From NCBI RefSeq assembly GCF_041381155.1, contig NC_091138.1, forward strand, positions 35,643,604-35,707,603: a stretch of DNA of 64,000 nucleotides. The letters run 5' to 3'. The stretch is from Argopecten irradians (taxonomy: Eukaryota; Mollusca; Bivalvia; Pectinida; Pectinidae). Position 1 is the first letter of the stretch, and every line of letters begins with the position of its first letter. The translations under genes and the position numbers were made by a program. Positions 47,275 through 60,324 of this stretch are shown one piece after another. The notes under the pieces were generated by a model. That model was not told the origin of the DNA, did no database searches, and worked only from the letters and a program-made list of their open reading frames with translations.

Positions 47275-47460
47275 GAGCAAAACCAGTCGTCGGGGAATAT
47301 TACCCAGAGCCTAACTCACGGGCGAGCGCTCAACCAAAGGCCAAAAGTGAGGCGGTGTGGAGACGTTAGGAAGAAGAGAGCAGATAAGTCCAATCGCCTT
47401 TATGGTCATGCTATATGGTCATTAGGATAGCTGTTAATAGGACATTACATTCCGTCAACC
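47275..47460 (-). mobile_element. diverged SINE head fragment preserving the tRNA-like A box
   Basis: ACCCAGAGCCTAACTCACGGGCG-AGCGCTCAACCAAAGGCC. On the minus strand it reads GGCCTTTGGTTGAGCGCTCG-CCCGTGAG, the clearest tRNA-like head in the window. Confidence 0.7.
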
Positions 47461-47534
47461 ATCCAACAGATATCACACAGATGTCCTCACAGATATAGAG
47501 GAAAATCTAATGCGCATCTAATGACTATTAACTG

Positions 47535-47815
47535 CAAACATTTTAGTCTGGTCAGTACGGGTAGATCTCTCGGTTCTGTCCCCTGGCCGAGACACACCAT
47601 AGTCTGTAAAAGTGGTAGTTTCTGCTTGGCTCTCAACATAAAGATACTAGGACGACTAGTGTCTTTGACGGCATGCTTCAGTGTCAGAAAGTTCTATCAA
47701 GATTACTATTATTACTACGAAACACAATATGAATATACCAGTCTCCTAAAACATGTAATACAGTGCATACACGGGAAGCTGGCTTTAGCTGACAAACTTT
47801 TAATGGAACGTTAAG
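47535..47815 (+). mobile_element. diverged SINE copy
   Basis: TCTCTCGGTTCTGTCCCCTG-GCCGAGACACACCATAGTC ... GTGGTAGTTTCTGCT ... GACTAGTGTCTTTGACGGCA ... TTTTAATGGAACGTTAA. The order matches the SINE. The 97-codon frame over it is not a gene. Confidence 0.7.
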
Positions 47816-48440
47816 CCTCTTATACCCAACCTGATTTCAAATCCAAATAGATCTGAAACAGGTCACAGTAACTCTCTGTTACATGCATTATATTCTTATT
47901 TCATCAATTCAAAAACATTTTCGCCAAAAGTGTACACAACATTTAAAAAAAATCATGTATACAAGTACATCCCATAATAATATGATGCACTGTACCGCTT
48001 TACCTCGTTGATGATTTCTTACTAGACATTATTTGGTATACCTGATAACGTTCATTTTGATCCATTACAGTCGTATTTCTGATTATTATAACGAGTCACT
48101 GGAAACCACTTTCAGAAATATTAAAATGTCACAATTTAAGGACGAGATTTTTTAATTATCGTCCCCAGGATGACCATCCTCTGGTGACTCGAACCCAAAT
48201 GTTCCTCGAAGTTAGTACCTGGTCCCACGCTGTTCATATATATATATATAAGCTACCATAATTTGATACCAAACATCATAATCTATTGTGGATCATAATG
48301 CACCACGCATGGTTCGCTCGTTTTCAAAATAGTGTGACAGGGAGGAGTACTTGTTCGGTTGTACGATGTAGTGAATGGCATTATAAGTAGCTATCCTCGA
48401 TATTCCAGCGGTTACTATTACTGACGTTATATCCATACCT
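47816..48440. other. no gene seen
   Basis: AT-rich, with a (TA)n stretch near 48237-48250 and a weak tRNA-like piece near 48160-48230. Confidence 0.4.
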
Positions 48441-48637
48441 GGACTCTCTAATAGTGAAACTGAAGGCAGAACCGAAGAAAAAATCTAACCAATCATAGGT
48501 CTGCAAAGACTTCATTAGAAGACTATTCAAAGTCACAGTCAACCACATTGTACCGTTATACGATTCTTTTGATGTACATCAAAGGACTAAATTATTTGTT
48601 TTGCTCTGTTGCCTTTAGTTTTACTATGAGATAGTCC
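48441..48637. mobile_element. second copy of the GGACTATCTCATAGT MITE
   Basis: Left end GGACTCTCTAATAGTGAAAC, right end TTTTACTATGAGATAGTCC. Inside, GAAAAAATCTAACCAATCAT is in inverted orientation relative to ATTGGTTTAGATTTTTTCC of the copy at 45832-46017. Confidence 0.7.
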
Positions 48638-49687
48638 AAGGATGGATAGAATGCCAGTAATAGAAACATCTGGAATATCGTGGATAAAAAATGGCTAAAG
48701 ATAAAAGGACACAGGCTTCTAAAACATGCGAAGCTGTCCTTAAATGACCATGCCTATTAGGCTATTAATAAAACGGTAAATCTAAATAAAAGTAACCTTA
48801 CTTCATTGTAAGACGCAAACACATCCAACTATCCTCTTGGGTATATTTATACTACATTTATTTTATAAATTATAATGGTTTAATGCTAGCATTGTCAGTT
48901 TAAAATCTTGATGATAAATATAGAAATATTTGACATACAATGATTAAGATAGGTTGAGATAATACTCGTGGAAGATACACTGTAAATATTACCTTAGTTT
49001 TGATACTGGATAACCTAGATTACGCGTGTTATTAGCAAATGTATTGACATTAATGTAATATGATAAATTAATCTTGTCGTATAGTTTCATATGAACGGTG
49101 ATAATCGCGTTTGAAATGTACTGATATTCGTTTTCTCATTTCTCTCTGGATTATCTTAGCTATACAAGTGATGCTGACAATTACAGAGAAACAGACATGG
49201 CTTCATATCGTTTCAAGCGTATGGCAACATTATGTCGGTAGCAATGCACCCTCCTAGTCAGGTGTTCGAACCTGTACGGAGAAGTTGTCGGACACAAATA
49301 GTCGCTTGTATTGGGACTCGATTTCTTTTTAGACCACTTAAACCCAAGACGCATTCAAAGAATCGTATACAACACTGTTTATATAATATAATACGCAATT
49401 AATTCGTTTAAGTTTTTAATTTCTTCACATGTTTATTGGAACGAGACTGGTTATACAGTCGTAAATTAAATTGGAAGTTGCGTCGTCGCGTTTCACTGAT
49501 GTGTGATTGTCGACCTTTTACGATATATCATAGATCCGGACCAGATGTTGTTATCCCGACACCTTTGCTGAATACATATACATACATACAAGAGGATAAT
49601 AATAAGCGGGGAGCCATGTCAAGAAACTAAGTCAAGAGGTGATGTTTAAGACGTCGATGACTCTAGAGTAATGATCATTTCATTACA
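48638..49687. other. sulfotransferase upstream region; no gene seen
   Basis: About 1 kb 5' of the start codon. A tRNA-like B box (GTGTTCGAACC) lies near 49260-49300 in a CAATGCACCC..CTAGTCAG context, probably an old SINE head. No TATA box or initiator can be asserted. Confidence 0.35.
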
Positions 49688-52600
49688 ATGACAATGGGCC
49701 CCGGGATGCGATGTCAAAGGATTACTCTGACCATCATTCTAATTTTCATCACCGTCAGTTTTTATTCTTTTTCGTCGGAAATACGAGGAAGAATAATTCA
49801 ATTTCGGAATAATAGTCCTAGTTATCCATCATACATCACCTTCACGAACAGTGTGTTTGATGTAAAATCTTCAGAGTTTTCATCTGCAACACCTAAAGCT
49901 GAGATTGACTATAGGAAAAGATTTCTGGATTATGCAAAACAGGATATTCTTCACATGGTAAGACCTGACTATTCTTTAATGAACTCTGACGTATATACTT
50001 ACATTTCTTATTTCAGAATCGCGATGAATTTTATAATTATTTAAGTGAATCATCAATGATATACACTTATTTTTCTTATTTCAGAATCGCGATTATATGC
50101 TGTAAACAGAACAATTACGGGAGGATTTTCAGTTGCGCAAGATCTTCCTTACACACGAGAGCGATACACGTGTACATATTGCATAGTTCTTGAAATGTTC
50201 TTTTCATGTTTCTCTTAATTTTTAATGACTGCTCGAAATTAATTCATCTTAGCTTTCGATATTTTTTAACTAGTATTTCACTTGAATTTCACTTGAATTT
50301 GAGAATAAAAAAATTATTTCGAGAAACATACAAATTTAGATAAATGTTGTACTTGTGTCCCGATTTGTATATATTCTGTAGTTGGATTTTGGTTTATTGT
50401 ATTTAGGTCCTATTAACAGACATGATTATTGTGACACGAGTATCGTTATTAAAAGACATCTGGCTATACTGTAATAACAATTGTTAAAGAGAACAATAAA
50501 TTACGATGAAAGATTAATGTTGTAATATTCCATGACAAGACATATATCGAATGATAAAATACTTTATTCGTCATGTAATCTAGTTTTTATATGTCTGAAA
50601 GATTCTGGCAAAAATCCTAAAGAGTGGACGTATATTGATTATGTTTATCCTACAAAATAGAGACTTTATAATTCACATTGAGATTATCTATCGCCAGTTA
50701 TAAATTTAACAGTGAAGAATATGAATATTGTGAATGAAATGATATGATTAAAACCTATGGATAGTGTACACGGTAGGGAATGTACGTCACAAACATTACT
50801 AAGAGAACAACGTAATGGCTGCCGTGAGGACCGCCTCGCGGTAAGTTTACCTCTGTTTGTATCATTATCAATCAACTTATCAATGTTCTAAACGAGTTTT
50901 GTATGGCTTACAGTCATTTTAGAATATCGATATATGCTAGAAAAGAGGATTAAGGGGTAATTTTACTGCATTTCCACATAAAAGTTCTAACGATAACCAC
51001 GTTTGATCTACGAGTGCACGATGTTTGTCCTTGAATGTTAGAAAAGCGGCACATTCTGCAAGAAATCCATTAATAGCCGATGAATCTTGAATACCTCTAA
51101 AGTACTTTAGATGGCATTGATAATTGATAAGTTGATTGATAATGTGGTGTACTGTGCTTTTTGATGTGATGAAAGTTCACGCTTCACAGCATGCTCAGGT
51201 TTTTAACCGCGAAAATCCTATCAGAATTGGCGTCGCCTGAACGATGATTACCGGTTGACTTAACTCGAAGAATTAGTTTCTTTGCGTGAAAGTTTCCAGT
51301 ATCAAAATCACACCGAGTATTATAATATGATAAAACTCCTAATAGAAAGACGTACAATATATTTTAGATTATATGATTCCGGATGAGATCACATATCAGA
51401 TAGGTAACATTTGTTTGTTTTTCTATCTTTGTATACAACATCCTCTCATACGGTTTTTTCCTCACATTTCACTTAATTGTAAATTTCTTTTGAAAAACGC
51501 AAATTCCATTTAAATAGTAAACAATGTTTGTGTGAATCTGTTTCAAGTGTTCTTATCCTCATATTAAACTGGACTTTTTGTACAATTTTAAATTTGTATT
51601 TGATGTTTTATCTTTTTACTCCCCATTTTACCTATTGTACGTAAATCAGATTACGTTACAATACAAACTAGCCTGCCTATACAAAACAAATTATTTACAC
51701 ATAATCTTCTTATCCAAAATTTACATACATCTGACTTTAAAAAAAAACTTCTTATAGGGTTTTGTACGCTCCTGTGAGCACAAAATACTTCGATATATAC
51801 TTATCCAAAATTTACATACATCTGACTTAAAAAAAAAACCTTCTTATAGGGTTTTGTACGCTCCTGTGAGCACAAAGTACTTCGATATAGGATTATCTAT
51901 TATATTTGGTCTTTTCTTTCTTCTGTTTGATAACCGTGTCAAATTGAATCAACTGTTTGACCCATCAATATGAATGAACTATTGAAGCTTCTCCACTCAT
52001 AACATATTCATAACACTATTGATTTTTGTTTTACTTATCACGATTACTATAGTGTTGACTGCTGGAAAAAAATCAAAATGTATATCGACAGACGGACAGA
52101 TGGTTGAATATTTTTTTGTTTTCTCTTTATTTAGATATCTCAGGAATTAAGCCATAAAACTTAAAAACACAATCTAACATCATATGAACAGTCATTAAAG
52201 GACAGCCTCCCCTCCCATGTGTGCGTTTGCGTTCTGTTAATAGATTATGTTTTAGGAGGCTGCGGTACATTTATGCTGTATCTCCTTGTACTAAAGATAC
52301 ATATAAATTTTACATTTAATAAATATTATATAATTTGTATATTTTGATAAAGTCTTACCTGTTTAGAAATGCATTTACTTTTTTACAATTAGTATACATA
52401 ATATCATATGTAAGAATACGGTTTGTGAGTCTCCGGTAATAGTGCCAGAAATAGGTTTTCAGTTAGAGCTGGAGAGAAACGCCATTCTTACTTTGTGCTA
52501 TTATACGATTTAACGAATCACTTAAGAAGACTAAACACCAATATACCGCAGCCTCCCAGAACACGCACCTCGCACTTCAGACACCACATTCATATGAAGC

Positions 52601-55600
52601 CGTCCTTAAATGACCCTGTCTGTTAATAGGACGTTAATTAATCAATCAAACAAACAAAATTTGTTTTATAAATACATGCTCAACAAGTTTGAAATGACTT
52701 ATTTTTTTTTCGATCGCATTTATCATACGAGCGATACACATCATCATTACAGAGTCATCCACAGCCATCTCCATTTGAAATATAAATACATTGGTGGCGG
52801 GCACATCCAAACTTTTCGATAGCTAGACAAAGTTGTATCGCATACGAAAATATTCGATAAAATAGCAAACCTTATTTTGTACATAAATCTTGAGTATTCA
52901 AAATCCTATTACTTCGCCTATTTTCCAGATTTACATTTGATGGTTGTATGACAGAGAAATAACAGGTTTTGTCTGAAGTATAAATTATTTTACCATTTGA
53001 CCTTGCGGCATTTAATATCTCATATGCGGTAAAATGTCGCAATGACAAAGATATGTATGTTTGTTTGATTAATTAACGTCCTATTAACAGCTATGGTCAT
53101 GTAAGGACGGCCTCCCATGTATGTGGTGTGTTGCGAGTATGTTGTGCGAGGTGCGTGTTTTGGGAGAGTGTGTTGTAATCATGTTGTGTCTTCTTGTATA
53201 GTGGAACTGTTAAAGGTATGACGATTGTTTTCAATATTAAAATTAGCGATGTCGCAAAGATACCTTGAAAAGAGAAATATAATATATGTCCTCAAATTAC
53301 TATGAAATGAATACAACCAAAAACAATTAGAAAATGTCATTTTTCAGGAATCAATACTGACACCTCTCTATTTCCCGAATTGTTTCTTCATAATGTATTA
53401 CTCATTTCTCGAAAAAGATAGTCAAAAATATTTGATTTCAATTTCAAACTAACTGTATTGTGTAGGACATAAATAACCATATTCAGATTCTAATATATTG
53501 CTTTAGTAATTAGGTGGATCATGCTGATATGGTCTAAGATATGACTACCAGAGAACCTTCTTGTATATAGTTTTGCATGTTGTAGTTTTCTGATAACCAT
53601 GTAGGCGGTTATTTTCGCGATTTCAAACGACATGACTATGACCATGGACATTTTATCCGCGAATCATTGAGACATGGTTAAATCATTCATACCTTGTTTT
53701 TAGGTAATTTTGACCTGTTTAAATATCCAGTTATACGATATGAAAGTTTTGCTTTTTGTTTCCTATCCTCAGTCACCACCCACCTATTTACCAGAATTGA
53801 AGAATCCGTGCTGGTATGAATATGACACACTCACGAATGAGCGACGCTTACGCTGTCTACCATACTTTATGATTATCGGGCAGAACAAATGTGGGACCAG
53901 CGACCTGTATCCAAGCATACTTACACACCCTGATGTTGTTTCAGCTCGGGAAAAAGAACCACAGTTTTGGGCTAGACATCGACATTGTTACTGTAAGGAG
54001 GGTTATCTCCCCTACGTGTTTTCAATATAAAGTGTGCATTGCCATTGAGACTCGTCAACGTTCTTCGTGAAACGGTGATTTGTAGGGTTTTTAAAGTCTC
54101 AAGTGACTTATTCTAATCGCCTTTTGTCCGTCGTCGTGCGTCGTGTGATCGTAAACAGTTTACATTTTCGACTTCTTCTCAAATACTGCTAAAACAAATT
54201 CAATGAAATTTTGCACAAATCTTGGGCATAAGGCCAGTAAAAATTGTAAATTATATGTCCCCACCAAGCTCTTGGAGGGGCCAAAAGGGATAAAAATGAC
54301 TAAAATTTCAAAAATCTTCTTCACCCGCAGAAGTTGTAGAATGAAATACTCTTCATAGATTGTAAAGTCCCAAGGCCCTCTACCATTATTGTGAATTTCA
54401 TGGCCCTTGGGTCTCAGATTTTCCCCTAGGGAGGAGGTCAAATATACTATAGTTACTATAGGAAAAACACATCTATGAGCATTCTCAAGATCATCTGAAT
54501 TCAAAGATATGATAGAACTAGATACTCTTCATGATGGTCTCATGACCCTCTACAACATTTGTGGCCCTGGAGTCTCAGATTTTTCCCTGGGGAGGGGCAA
54601 ATTTGTTAATATAGGGGGAAAACATTTATGAGTACTATTTGTTCAGTTTTCATAGGAAATGTAACAAATGATTAAAAGGTCAAACTGATATAATCATCGA
54701 CTGATTTCAAGAGCCTGATGGGCATTTATATAGTGTCTTTATTGCATTCTTTATCCGAACTCAGGTGACCGCTAAGGCCCATTAGCCTCTTGTTTTTACT
54801 GTTAAACTCTTATATTTCCTGATTGATTGATATCAAAACTCGATCTTTAAAAAGAGTTTAGTGATATTTCTTATCAGCATACATGTAATTGAAGGATACT
54901 AGTTAGATATATCAGTTTCTCAGTTTTGACATTAACCTTTAGCAGATTCTGCTTTGTCAAATTTCATTATGCATTAATCATTTAATACTGTAAGCATACC
55001 AACTTCAGCAATAGTTGTATTTAGCGCTTTTCGTGCTGTCTGTGATACGATAATCTATATCCGCACTAAGAAATCGTAATTTACGTTTTCACGCAATTTT
55101 TGCTCTAGAATACGTACGTTTACGGTAGATAAAACACCTCATGTAATTTAAAAATTGCATAATAAATAGTACAGTAAAACATGGTTATAACAAACCTGGG
55201 ACCAACGTAATTACTGCGTAATCAACACAGTTTGTTAATCACTTATTAGAGACAGGAACCTTGACTGGGAATAAAAATCATTTTGTAACCACGAAATTGT
55301 GGTAAGCGTGTTGGTTATAAACGTGGTTTCCTGTATATATGTTTGTTTGTTTGATTTATTAACGTCATATTAACAGCTATGGTCATGTAAGGACGGCCTC
55401 CCATGTATGCGGTGTGTCGCGTGTATGTTGTGCGAGGTGAGTGTACTGGGAGACTGCGGTATGTTCGTGTTGTGTCTTCTTGTATAGTGGAACTGTTGTC
55501 CTTTTTATAGTGCTATATCACTGTAGCATGCCGCCGAAGACACCAAGCAACACACCCCACCCGGTCACATTATACTGACAACGGGCGAACCAGTCGTCCC

Positions 55601-58600
55601 ACTCCCTGTATGCTGAACGCTAAGCAGGAGCAGAAACTACCACTTTTATAGACTTTGGTGTGTCTCGGCCAGGGGACAGAACCCAGAGCCTTCCTCACAG
55701 GGGCGAACGCTCAACTCAAGGCCAAAAGTGAGGCGGTGCCAAGGGAGGCATTAGGAAAGATAAAGTCAGTTAGGAAGAAGAGAAAATATAAGATCCTAAA
55801 TTTAGTCGCCTTTTACGATTATGCAATAGGGGCAGCAGGTACAATTCTAACGCCCTACATGCAGGGCCCTGTATATATGTATTTTATACATATATGTATA
55901 GACCATTGGTTGAAAATCTGTGCCAAATCACTATGGTCTTAAACATTCAAACCAATCACAGACAATGTTACAAAAATTAGAACGTAATTACTGCGTTATA
56001 AACATAGTTTTATATACATATTACTAATGTATCGTAGGAACCGTATCGGGGAATGAAAACTCCTTAAGCATTATTTTCAATATCTTTTGGTTTATTAGGT
56101 TATAGACAAAAACGGAAGATCAATCTTCATAAATGAGAAGTTGAAATTGAAATAGGCGAGTTTAATTAGAAATATACAATTGTAAGTGTTTTTATATCTT
56201 GCTGGTATTTATTTTCAGGTTGTGGTAACTTGACGTACAGTTTCCGATGTAAAAGTAAGTATCCATACCTGTTACATACTGCACTGTACAACATGAAGTG
56301 ATCGTGGGTACATTCTTTCGTGATTTATAAAACTATTTCGCAGGTTGAAATATTCGTGGTTAGCTGACGTCATAGTGCTCTGGGTAATGTATAAAACTAA
56401 TTTCGTTTTATTGATATTCGTGTTGCGTTAATTATTTCAACAGCGAAGGTTTGATGTTGTACATATGCCAAACAATAGTTGCAATTATATTACACCTAAA
56501 TAATTTCCAAAGGACTGTGCAATTCGTCTGTCGCTATTTCCTAATCATTTTGTCTAATATTTTGTTTGTAATTTTAGAAGGTAAACCATGGACATGGACA
56601 AAGTATGTAGATTTTTACAAGGCAACAGCAAAGATAATCAAAAGATTGTCGGAATCCGAAGATCAGTCGGAAAAATTAAAAAGTAACCAAATCATAACGG
56701 GTAAGAAAATCAAATCGAAATAATATTTCGTCCGTAGATTGTATTCGAAGCTAGTCAAATGAGATAATAAAACGTCAATCTATATATACATGTATCAGCG
56801 TGTTATTCCTTCGGTGAGTGGGGATGGGGGTGATGGCACAATGATCTGAGAAAAAGGGGAAGATGAAAAAAACTGTATCGGTATTGATATTGAAAACTTG
56901 TAAAATCAATAAGGACAAGAAACAAAAGTTACGTAAAGTGATATTTACATGAAATTCGTGCTACAGAATTTGTTAGTAGAATATGTTTTTATGTTAGGTG
57001 AAGCATCGCCCTCGAATCTATGGGACAACAGATGGTGGTGGAATTATGAAGTGAACCGGAACGACACAGAACCCCCAGCTCTGACTAACGCCCACTATTT
57101 ACGTCATTTCCTGCCAAATCTTAAAATGATTATTATTCTCAGAAACCCTGTCACCAGGTAGGATTCATTGGTGCTATTACTAGTGTAATGATTTGAATGT
57201 ATTTGCAATATTTAAGGAGAGTATGTGTATGGGTATGTTACATGTTGCCCAATTCCAATTGTCTAACATCTGAAAATAAAATATTCCGCAATAAAAATTC
57301 ATTGTGAATGAAACATTTATCCAAATTATCATTGGTGTCCCAATTGGGTATCCTCATTGATCTTTTTTTCACTTCGATAATATCTCATTGTTTTTTCATG
57401 TTTTTTTTTTTTTTTTTTTTGTAAATTATGGTTTTTAATGTACTAGTTTGTAAAGATGCTACTTGTAATTATTGCATATTTATCGCCGAAATTCACATTA
57501 ATCCGTTTACAAGGATTTTCTCTTCACATGCGTTTGCAAATCAAAGCTGTTAAATTTTAATTTATTTCATGGTATGAACATCGTCAAGGGCAAACATTTA
57601 AAATCAGGATCCGCTAAAGATGACTGCATTTTGCACTTTTTTAATTTACTGAAGCTACCAACACCTGACAAAATTGATAAAAGAAACATCATTTCAGTCT
57701 TTCAATTTAGAATTATAATCAATATATTGAGCATATAATGTAAACATAATTGGTTGACAAATAAAAAGAATGTACAATACATATCCGTGTAATTTGAATG
57801 TTTTTCGATTTCAAAATACAGCATATTTGATAGGATAAAAAGGAAAACGTACGTTTATCATAAATTTTATTTTGCTAGTGCTAAAAACAAAACTTCTTAA
57901 TAATTTTTGCGCTGAAATATCAGTATGTGTATGTTTTATATTTCAGACTGTACTCTGATTACTTGTATACAAGCTTGGGAAAAGTCTCTCCGACGCTTTT
58001 TCATGCAGAGGTTGTAAAAGAAATAAATTGGTTCAAGAATTGCAGCAAATACCATGATATACGGTACTGTGTTTATCGTAACTCTTTTAATGAGGTAAGA
58101 ATAACAGTATAATGCGACTGAGTGGGTGTGTTGTCCGGTGTCTTTTCTCTTGCAATATGCACCAATAAGGGAGGACTACAACATAGGCAAGAGTACCGCT
58201 ATAACATGGAGACACAACATGAGTAATTCTCAGCCTAAGGGATACCATACTTTAATACATTAGCTGTTAATGGAACGTTAAACCTAAGCCATCAACCATA
58301 CATTAACAAACATTTAGAGTTGGCTGTGTCTACGGAAACCTAAACAATCAGACATACAAATATATAGAAATGGGCGGTTTGTACGCAAACCTTAGCAATC
58401 AACCATACATGAACAAACATTTAGAGTTGGCTGTGTCTACGCAAACCTAAACAATCAGACATACAAATATATAGAAATGGGCGGTTTGTACGCAAACCTT
58501 AGCAATCAACCATACATGAACAAACATTTAGAGTTGGCTGTGTCTACGCAAACATAAACAATCAGACATACAAATATATAGAAATGGGCGGTTTATGCAC

Positions 58601-59739
58601 ATCGTTTCACAGATCACATTTCTTTTAAGTTTTCAGCTTTTCAGTCCATCAGCAACACCACGAACTGTTTCTTGGTCTTTGTTTCATAATTATTTAAAAT
58701 TTACGTTTTATCAATTAATGTAAAATAAGGACTGACTCCCGGATAGGTGATGTACCGCGTTTGATAATTATTGCTTTTATAGACTTATGGGTACCCCAGC
58801 ATTTTTGTAAAATTATTCTTGATGGCTTTCCGGAAATTATTAATATCATATTCCGTTCATTCTACTCTTTCGCATTATTTCACCATTGTATAAGGAAGAA
58901 AGGAAAACATTTGCGTGAAACCAGCAAACTTTATATGGTGTGATTACATCTAAGGTGACTTTGAAATATTTATCATGGTTTCATTGTGAGAAGTGGAAAT
59001 AAATGCCTATTTTATAGAAAAATCTCCAGAAATTTCCAATTTCTTTTTCAGGCTAATGTTAAAAGTGTAACACGTGTCCAAAACGGGTTATATGCGTTGT
59101 ACATAGCAGACTATATGAGGTTATTTCCTCCTGAACAATTTCATGTGTTACGACTTGAGGACTATGGAAGGGATAAGGCCATTGAAATGGAAAAAATATT
59201 TCAATTTCTAAATTTAGGTAAGAATTTGAAATAATTCGATACACGTCCTTAATCACGTTACAATTAGCCTTGTAGGAGATAATGCATTAGATTGAGATTC
59301 ATATCTCTCTCAATTGATTGTCCACGTAGTACTACGCGTCTAGTAAGCTGGAAATTCCATGTTATTGGGCGGATGCATTGTTATTAAATACGTCCCATGG
59401 ATATCGTCTACTACTATGTAGGTGAAAGACGTTTTCTTTTTGGGTATCACAGGTTGAAGCATCTCTGGCGCTAGTAAAATTCAATATAGTATACACATAT
59501 ACATTTTTTTGCATATTATACCATGGTCAACTGATCATATTCTACATTTGAGAACATTATTCTTTTATATTTTAGGTGATGTTGAAGTACAATACTCGAA
59601 CACACGTAAAAACAAAGGCAAGAGAACCAAGAAAGCAATGCTTCCAGAAACAAAGGCTTTACTAAAGGAATTCTACCAACCGTACAATATTCATTTAGCA
59701 GAATTACTTAAAGAGAGGAAATACCTATGGTTGGACTAA
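49688..59739 (+). CDS. CHST15-like carbohydrate sulfotransferase, eight exons, 428 aa
   Basis: Golgi type II membrane enzyme that should transfer sulfate from PAPS to a glycan, probably a GalNAc-4-sulfate 6-O-type reaction on chondroitin/dermatan chains if the CHST15 likeness holds. Exons: 49688-49957, 53773-53992, 56219-56254, 56578-56700, 56998-57157, 57947-58094, 59052-59217, 59576-59739. All junction phases match and total 1287 nt with TAA. Residues 12-28 (ITLTIILIFITVSFYSF) form the signal anchor after a short cytosolic tail. The 5'-phosphosulfate loop is IIGQNKCGTSDLY (residues 124-136), followed by HPDVVSAREKEPQFWARH. TGEASPSNLW begins exon 5. The 3'-phosphate site is ILRNPVTRLYSDYLY, split by intron 5 after Arg. 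LKEFYQPYNIHLAELL ends the domain. Exon 3 is only 36 nt. Introns carry SINEs, a modular element and tandem repeats. No internal stop or frameshift seen. The alternative start Met3 is in frame. Confidence 0.92.
49996..50095 (+). repeat. small tandem duplication of a 3'-splice-like sequence
   Basis: TTACATTTCTTATTTCAGAATC-GCGAT (about 50000) and TTATTTTTCTTATTTCAGAATC-GCGAT (about 50068) lie 60-70 bp apart, just inside intron 1. Confidence 0.75.
51709..51893 (+). repeat. 91-bp tandem duplication in intron 1
   Basis: CTTATCCAAAATTTACATAC ... TTCTTATAGGGTTTTGTACG ... AGCACAAAATACTTCGATAT is repeated almost exactly 91 bp later. Near identity implies a recent origin. Confidence 0.9.
52200..52290 (-). 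mobile_element. degraded SINE fragment in intron 1
   Basis: GGACAGCCTCCCCTCCCATG, TTTTAGGAGGCTGCGGTAC and GCTGTATCTCCTTGTACT follow the SINE body order. Confidence 0.55.
52535..52660 (+). mobile_element. SINE 3'-end fragment in intron 1
   Basis: ACCAATATACCGCAGCCTCCC to GACGTTAATTAATCAATC(AAAC)n. A 5'-truncated copy. Confidence 0.85.
53057..53212 (-). mobile_element. SINE 3'-end fragment, reverse, in intron 1
   Basis: TTTGTTTGATTAATTAACGTCC to CTTGTATAGTGGAACTGTTA. It stops in the body, as expected for a 5'-truncated retroposed copy on the minus strand. Confidence 0.88.
54090..54796 (-). mobile_element. modular AAGAGGCC-type element in intron 2, reverse orientation
   Basis: Begins AAAGTCTCAAGTGACTTATTC with TGTCCGTCGTCGTGCGTCGTG and ends ACTCAGGTGACCGCTAAGGCCC-ATTAGCCTCTTGTTTT. 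The internal, partly repeated unit (GGCCCTTGGGTCTCAGATTTT-CCC.. / GGCCCTGGAGTCTCAGATTTT-TCCC..) differs from all other copies in the window. Confidence 0.85.
55330..55880 (-). mobile_element. full-length SINE with 13-bp target duplication, in intron 2
   Basis: CCTGTATATATGT at 55330-55342 and 55868-55880 brackets the SINE (55343-55867). The sequence is nearly identical to the 40915 and 43991 copies, so the family was active recently. Confidence 0.93.
57391..57420. repeat. poly-T run in intron 5
   Basis: About 21 consecutive T. Could be the poly-A end of a reverse-oriented retroposed copy, but no body is recognised next to it. Confidence 0.6.
58285..58600 (+). repeat. 107-bp tandem repeat in intron 6, about three copies
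   Basis: CAAACATTTAGAGTTGGCTG-TGTCTACG ... CAATCAGACATACAAATATA-TAGAAATGGGCGGTTT recurs with TTAGAGTTGG at 58314, 58421 and 58528. Copies are nearly identical. Confidence 0.93.
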
Positions 59740-60134
59740 TTTCAGAACACCTAGATAAGGTCTTGTTTCAGAAACAAGAACGAAATGAACAAAACAATAG
59801 GTTTCGTTTTAGAAATCTCCATTACAACGTCTATTTCAATCCAACCAAATGGATCTAGAAGATATATGTTTTCATGTGGGTTTTATACACACAACGTTTC
59901 TATTGAAATTGACTATTTGTAACCACGAGTAAGTGGTCTTTTTAATTAATTTATTGATACAAAGGTGGTCTCTATGGCAGGTTTGTTTGCATAGGCAAAC
60001 CAATTAAAAGAGATTTTGTTTTAGAAATCTCCTAATATAGCGTCCTGAAAGGGAAACGTTCCGTATATATTATATTGTGTTTTCTTGATTTAAGAATCTA
60101 TTGTATTAAAGTACACTTAAAAAGATCAATAGAA

Positions 60135-60140
60135 AATAAA
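60135..60140 (+). terminator. candidate poly(A) signal AATAAA of the sulfotransferase gene
   Basis: AATAAA 396 bp after the stop codon, the first canonical hexamer I see downstream in a long AT-rich 3' region. Unconfirmed without transcript data. Confidence 0.4.
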
Positions 60141-60324
60141 GAAAATACTCAGTAGAGGAAAACTTTTATCATTTTATATGCATTCAATGACTTGACAAAC
60201 TAGGTTTTTGAACATCATGTCAACGGCTAGTTCGTGAATTCATACTCACCGTTAAAAGCTCACCGAGTTCACTGGTTACAAAGAGAACAAGATGTCCTTA
60301 AAACTATATCAAAAGTCTAGAAAA
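60141..60324. other. no gene seen
   Basis: 3' flank of the sulfotransferase gene. Confidence 0.4.

Noticed and set aside
41239..55942. A recurring 67-95 aa open frame (GANAQLKAKSEAVPREALGK) at 15182, 41239, 44304, 46774 and 55655 that looks like a conserved protein family
   Set aside because: Each lies in the head of the same SINE. Conservation is at DNA level, the frame is broken in other copies (8274, 60325), and the element has a tRNA-like region and target duplications, so it is non-coding.
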